A DNA stretch of 64,000 bases from Effrenium voratum. Its lineage: Eukaryota > Sar > Dinophyceae > Suessiales > Symbiodiniaceae. The notes beneath the pieces are model-generated. The model was not told the origin of the DNA and did no database searches. It saw nothing but the letters and a program-made list of their open reading frames with translations. Each line of letters starts with the position of its first letter. The stretch's first letter is position 1. Both the position numbers and the translations under genes were made by a program. Shown in pieces: positions 60,256-64,000 of this stretch. The stretch spans positions 1,015,815 through 1,079,814 of the forward strand of contig CAUJNA010001890.1 in NCBI GenBank assembly GCA_963377175.1. Direction: 5' to 3'.

Positions 60256-60446
60256 CAAAAGACAGGAAAGAAGCTGGTGGGCCTTGAAACGCTAAGGCTG
60301 GGCTTTTCAAAATGGAGGGTTGGCCAATCGGCCAATCCGAATCCAGAATCCTTAAATGGGACCAACTCCTTGCGCAACCTCGTGTAAGGATCTTGGGGAC
60401 TACCTTTGAACGTCCCAGTTAGAATGGGCTCAAGTGTGGTTTCCGG

Positions 60447-60544
60447 ATTTTAGGTATCATGGCTTGAAGTTGGTTTAGGGCCTGGAAGTCCAGCTTGGGA
60501 TAGGGGTGGCGTTTGTCGGCCTTGAGGTTGTGGTTACAGTCATG
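60447..60544 (-). CDS. exon after an IE-D acceptor
   Basis: Directly after the IE-D end (TTGTCCATCCACAG) the frame reads HDCNHNLKADKRHPYPKLDF, then QALNQLQAM, with strong GC3. Upstream of the element a 15-base piece ERTPP after GTCGGAAG joins in phase but is very short for an exon. Confidence 0.45.
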
Positions 60545-60659
60545 CTGTGGATGGACAAAATCCAAACCCTGGAATGATTCGATGTCCCGGTCAATACCTG
60601 CAAACGCTACGGTTTCAACCCTGGTTTCATTTCCTTCGAAGTGGATTTCGTTCATCCAC
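60545..60659 (-). mobile_element. IE-D element used as GT-AG intron
   Basis: Minus-strand ends GTGGATGAACGAAATCC and GGATTTTGTCCATCCACAG, 115 bases. Confidence 0.65.
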
Positions 60660-60940
60660 AGGAGGTGTTCTCTCCTTCCGACAAAGAAAAAACAAATGCA
60701 GGGAACCTGTGGGAGTAACTTGCTGCCCCGAGAGCTCCCAGCATTTTCTCAGGACCTACTTCTCACAACCAGGAGCCAAGCTGCCCCAAAGTGCCCCAAA
60801 TCGATCCCAGACATCTGCCTTTGAGCCCTTTGCCCAAGACGAAACCTAAACCAGACCATCCACAAGATCCATTTGAGGTCTTGGTTGGCGCAGATTCCAT
60901 TCAGAACCTCTCGACTTGGGTTTCCGGGAGCCTACCTCAC

Positions 60941-61041
60941 CAGGCTGACAGACCAAGTTGCCCACCAGCGGGGTGACCGGGCACTTGCCGGGAAGGGAGT
61001 ACCAAACCTCGCATGGCAAAAGCGCGTGGCTGTTGAGCGCT
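60941..61041 (-). CDS. 33-codon internal exon
   Basis: Between a textbook acceptor CGTTTTTTTTGTAG and consensus donor GTGAGG. It reads ALNSHALLPCEVWYSLPGKC, then PVTPLVGNLVCQP. Three Cys suggest a secreted or lumenal segment. Exactly 1 + 33 + 1. Confidence 0.65.
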
Positions 61042-61244
61042 CTACAAAAAAAACGAGTCACGAGTCAAAGAAACCCCTCCAAAGATAACCTCTCTAGTTG
61101 GCTGTCAAATGGACACCAAAAGGACACCAACTGGGCACCGAATCCTATTTGGTTAAAACACCCCATGTTTCGGCCCTCCGTAACAGCCTTTGGGAGGGTC
61201 CCTGCAAAAGCAACACCGTAAGTATAGTGTCACCCGCCTACGAG

Positions 61245-61397
61245 GAATCCGACCCAAAAAGCCCCAGGCGCTCCCTTCAAAACTTCCATCGAGGACGAAA
61301 AAACGGACCCTGAAACCGCGGGGTTGGGGTCTCAAAACCCGGCGATACGGCCCCACCAGGAGTCTCATCGGCTTTCAAGCCGAGCATCGGCCCCCTG
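61245..61397 (+). CDS. 50-codon internal exon, hydrophilic
   Basis: Between acceptor GCCTACGAG and donor GTAGTC. The frame reads NPTQKAPGAPFKTSIEDEKT, then DPETAGLGSQNPAIRPHQES. It is Ser/Pro/Glu-rich, probably disordered. A minus frame over the same bases is open too (MRLLVGPYRRVLRPQPRGFR). Confidence 0.45.
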
Positions 61398-61589
61398 GTA
61401 GTCTGACCTTGTGCGAACTGATGCGGCGCCGAGCCGGGGCGCTTAACAGGGTTTCCACTATGCTAAATAACCACTACCTCCAGAGAAAAAATGGAGAACC
61501 TTTTTTGAGTTGTGTTAAAAAGTCATCCAAAAAGGACGGGGGGGGGGGCTCCCCTAGACATGCCCATTTTGGCACCTTGGAGCATTTGG

Positions 61590-61750
61590 GGGCAGTGGAA
61601 ACGTGTTTCTTGACCCCGTGTCTGTTTCTGAAAACTACGCGGAACCACAATGCGCCATCCCTCAGCTCCAAGCAGCAGGTCCCCCAAGCGATGTTCTGAG
61701 CCCTGCCTTCAGGGCATGAGATGTTCCTTTCATTGAGGCCGCGACAGGAG
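61590..61750 (-). CDS. exon, Cys/Arg-rich
   Basis: After acceptor TTTTTTTTTGGATGTTCAG the frame reads SCRGLNERNISCPEGRAQNI, then AWGTCCLELRDGALWFRVVF. The 3' boundary is unclear. Confidence 0.5.
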
Positions 61751-61759
61751 CTGAACATC

Positions 61760-62240
61760 CAAAAAAAAATGGCGCCAAATGGGTGAGGTTCAAGCCACAC
61801 AACAAGGAAACAAGGAACTGGGCACGTGGATTGGACTGTTTCTGAGGGTCATCGAGCGATTTGGTTGCAAAGTTGTTGACCTCACATCACTTCGGAAGAC
61901 ACTTTGGAAATATAGCGCCAGAAGGGTCTGCTTGAATATGGTGTCAACAGCTTCAGCGGGTTTAAAGTACCTCTTTATCAGGTACAAAGGGGACCCTTAG
62001 GCAGAGACACAAAAGGACCGATGATGGACATAATCTGCCGAGGTGCGATTGTTGATATTGGCAGCCCACCGTGAAACCTGGGCGGCACTGGAAGTGGACG
62101 AGAGGAACATGGCTGAAGGCAAGCTTGTGCCAAGTGCCTAACCCACTGGAAATTGGATGTGATACGTCCCTAGCAGCACCTAACCCCTGACCCATTTGAA
62201 TTGGGATGTTTCAACCATTCCAAGGACATTTTTTTCTTTC
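61760..62240. other. stretch without a convincing gene
   Basis: Weak frames only. No element family recognised. Confidence 0.4.
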
Positions 62241-62244
62241 GGAG

Positions 62245-62337
62245 CCCTGGAACTGAAGCAACCTCAATGCTTCATGCCAAGAAGGCGGAGTCTGAGGTAG
62301 AGAGCGTGCATGGTGAGGTCGTCTTACCCGAGGCTTG
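62245..62337 (+). CDS. terminal exon, charged C-terminus
   Basis: After acceptor TTTTTTTCTTTCGGAG the frame reads PGTEATSMLHAKKAESEVES, then VHGEVVLPEA and TGA. An internal GTGAGG after CAT could instead be a donor. Confidence 0.5.
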
Positions 62338-62355
62338 ACGTGAAATGCGCAAACA

Positions 62356-62463
62356 CATAGGTGGCCTTTGGGAAAAATAGAAGGGTTTGGTAAATGGAAC
62401 GAAACCCATCTAAACCAGTGCCATCTATCTTTAACCAGGCTCACCTAAAAAGGACACCTAGGC
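62356..62463. mobile_element. IE-H element
   Basis: CATAGGTGGCCTTTGGG to CCTAAAAAGGACACCTAGG with GTGCCATCTATCTTTAACC inside. Confidence 0.75.
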
Positions 62464-62704
62464 GAAAACATTGAACCTCAATCGCCCATCCCTGCGAACA
62501 GAGAATTGCGCGAACCCCCTAGTGGTCACGGAAGAAAAGGCGTTCAAAAAATGAACACAGGCACCGTAGAGGTTTAGGAATATGTCTGCCCAGGAATGCA
62601 TGAGAAGTGAAGCTCAAACCTCTGCATTCAAGCCAAGCACCTGCCCTTCCCTTTGCTTATCGTCAAACAAAGCATGGACATGCTGGCCATGGCCATGCCA
62701 CTAA

Positions 62705-62830
62705 ACTGGGCTGCTCTCAGATCCCCGCTAAAAGTTTAACTTTTAGTGGGTTAAATGGAAACTACCACTACGCTCTACCAAGCTACACGGCTAAGGAACC
62801 GGATGGCTGGGAGCCACCAAATAAACTGAT
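62705..62830. mobile_element. IE-E element, full form
   Basis: GGGCTGCTCTCAGATCCCC, hairpin CTAAAAGTTTAACTTTTAG, then GGAACCGGATGGCTGGGAGC. It is the most complete copy of the family and allows the hairpin-less intron at 42407 to be assigned. Confidence 0.8.
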
Positions 62831-62998
62831 TCAAGCCCAAACAGTGTGCAAAGTCTGAGCTCTAAAAGTTGACCCCGGAGCCGAGCTCAGGCGACCCCGC
62901 CGTTCTTGGCATACTCCTCCGCGCAGGTGGGAGTGGTACACATGCCTTTGTCGAAGGCCTCAGGTTGCCAAGATTCCAAGAGGCAGTGATTTGAAAGA

Positions 62999-63110
62999 AT
63001 GGCTGTGGGTCAAACATGGGTACCACAAATGGAACCCTGTTAAAGGAAAAGAAGGACTAAAACCGGCGGTCCCCTGGTGGTTCCATTTTCACCCATACCC
63101 AAATGGCGCA
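62999..63110. mobile_element. IE-F element, diverged
   Basis: ATGGCTGTGGGTCAAACATG at the left and CATTTTCACCCATACCCA at the right. Confidence 0.5.
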
Positions 63111-63128
63111 GCAATTCAAATGGGAAGT

Positions 63129-63224
63129 ATACCAGGAAACTCCATGACCCTTTCAAACTGGGGTCATTCACCAAAAAAGAGGGGCTATGAACCCTTTTTC
63201 TAGGGGTCACGGAGACTCCGGGTA
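63129..63224. mobile_element. IE-A element nested in IE-B
   Basis: TACCAGGAAACTCCATGACC…GGGTCACGGAGACTCCGGGTA. It abuts the truncated interior of an IE-B (TTGCAACCCAAAGTGATGG). Confidence 0.7.
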
Positions 63225-63286
63225 TTGCAACCCAAAGTGATGGGGTGGGTGAATTCGAACTTGTTTATGAGATTGTGGGTTCAGGC
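63225..63286. mobile_element. IE-B element, truncated
   Basis: The right half only, from TTGCAACCCAAAGTGATGGG to GGGTTCAGGC. Its end gives the next exon a GC donor (GCCTGAACCC on the minus strand). Confidence 0.65.
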
Positions 63287-63476
63287 AAAAAAAAGCCCTG
63301 CGAGAAATGAGCCTAAGGCGCCTAAGGTGGAAAAGAAGCAGGAAAGCCAAAACGGCCCGAAGTCTGGCAGCGACTTGCGGATGTCCAAAACGGGGACCCA
63401 AACATCGTTGAAGTGAAGCAGGGAGATCAACCAGATCAGATGGGGCCAAATCTGGAATACGAAAGAGGCCAGGATT
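63287..63476 (-). CDS. 62-codon exon with membrane helices
   Basis: After acceptor AACGGTGTCAG the frame reads ILASFVFQIWPHLIWLISLL, then HFNDVWVPVLDIRKSLPDFG and PFWLSCFFSTLGALGSFLAG, LFF. Two hydrophobic segments flank a short charged loop, so this is a membrane-protein exon. Two other frames are open, but this one has the GC3 signature. The donor GC lies in the end of an IE-B element. Confidence 0.6.
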
Positions 63477-63489
63477 CTGACACCGTTCT

Positions 63490-64000
63490 AATCATTTATT
63501 TGACAAAGAGACATCCCTAAAACTTCTGACAGTCTCCTCCCAAAATGGTTTTGTTCAAGGGCCTTGAAAGGTTTGCAAAAGGCCAAACAACGCGGTTGGG
63601 GGGTTTCTTCGGGTTGGTTTCAAGGCTCCCTGGCTTTTTGGACTTTTGGGTATGGTTCAAGGATATGTGTGAATGACAAAATCTCAAGTCCACAAATATG
63701 AGGTATGAGGCGCTTGAGCCTTCTAAGTCAACGGCTCTCGGAAAGTCCACGAAGTCAAGCAGTAAACTTCAGTTGCTGGCAATAAACAAACACCCGCTTC
63801 TTAACCTTCAATGCAAACTTGGTAGCCGATTTCGGGTATTTCTGCACAGAACGGGCATGGAACACATTGGCCTCTCATCAGCCCTTCAAACTCCGAAAGT
63901 CCCATGTTTGACACCAAAACGACGACCTTGAAAGTGTAGCACAAAGGAAACTCAAGAAACGCTATTTCAAGGTCCGTCTGAAAATGCCTTGACTGCGAAG
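63490..64000. other. right-edge stretch without a convincing gene
   Basis: Weak frames on both strands only. Confidence 0.35.

Noticed and set aside
1..64000. CRISPR-like array among the dispersed palindromic elements
   Set aside because: Copies are dispersed, diverged and hundreds of bases apart, with no regular spacers and no cas-like genes.
1..64000. tRNA and rRNA genes
   Set aside because: No T-loop GGTTCGAATCC-type motif with matching acceptor arms and no conserved rRNA segments were seen by eye. A covariance-model scan was not possible.

Overview
The window reads as nuclear DNA of a core dinoflagellate. There is no operon-like coding. Short GC3-rich open stretches of about 45-200 bases lie in a sea of 80-190 base inverted-repeat elements. 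Splice sites include GT, GC and GA donors with AG acceptors, often AG followed by G. One sequence matches 16 bases of the dinoflagellate spliced leader (DinoSL), and there is a degenerate CCCTAAA-type array. The genus cannot be told from the sequence.

Layout. 1-7 kb: exon groups, mostly on the minus strand, and a decayed Lys-rich gene. 7-8.3 kb: a MITE with perfect 22-base ends, then two plus-strand exons. 9.8-15 kb: scattered exons on both strands. 15.99-20.01 kb: one frame-broken minus-strand retroelement (zinc-ribbon ORF1, then RT-RNase H) with a DinoSL relict before its first ATG. 21-43 kb: minus-strand gene pieces, several of which join in frame, and one plus-strand gene start at 25.8 kb. 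43-53 kb: exons on both strands. 53.2-53.6 kb: telomere-like array between two exons. 55-63.5 kb: the densest run of minus-strand exons, with two plus-strand exons inside.

The main signal is the element population. At least fifteen families (here IE-A to IE-O) recur. In families A, B, D, E, I, L and M the two ends carry a splice donor and an AG acceptor. Removing single elements as introns joins flanking coding frames at 42.3-43.0 kb (three families, reading ATG to stop), 21.0-21.5, 56.7-57.0, 40.6-40.9, 25.8-26.0 and 2.1-2.3 kb. I infer that these are introner-like transposable elements, a class already reported in dinoflagellates, and that they have built much of the intron content here.

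Exon calls come from manual six-frame reading, splice signals and GC3 bias. Almost none of the proteins could be named. Most exon ends are predictions, and gaps between exons mean that gene membership is usually unknown.
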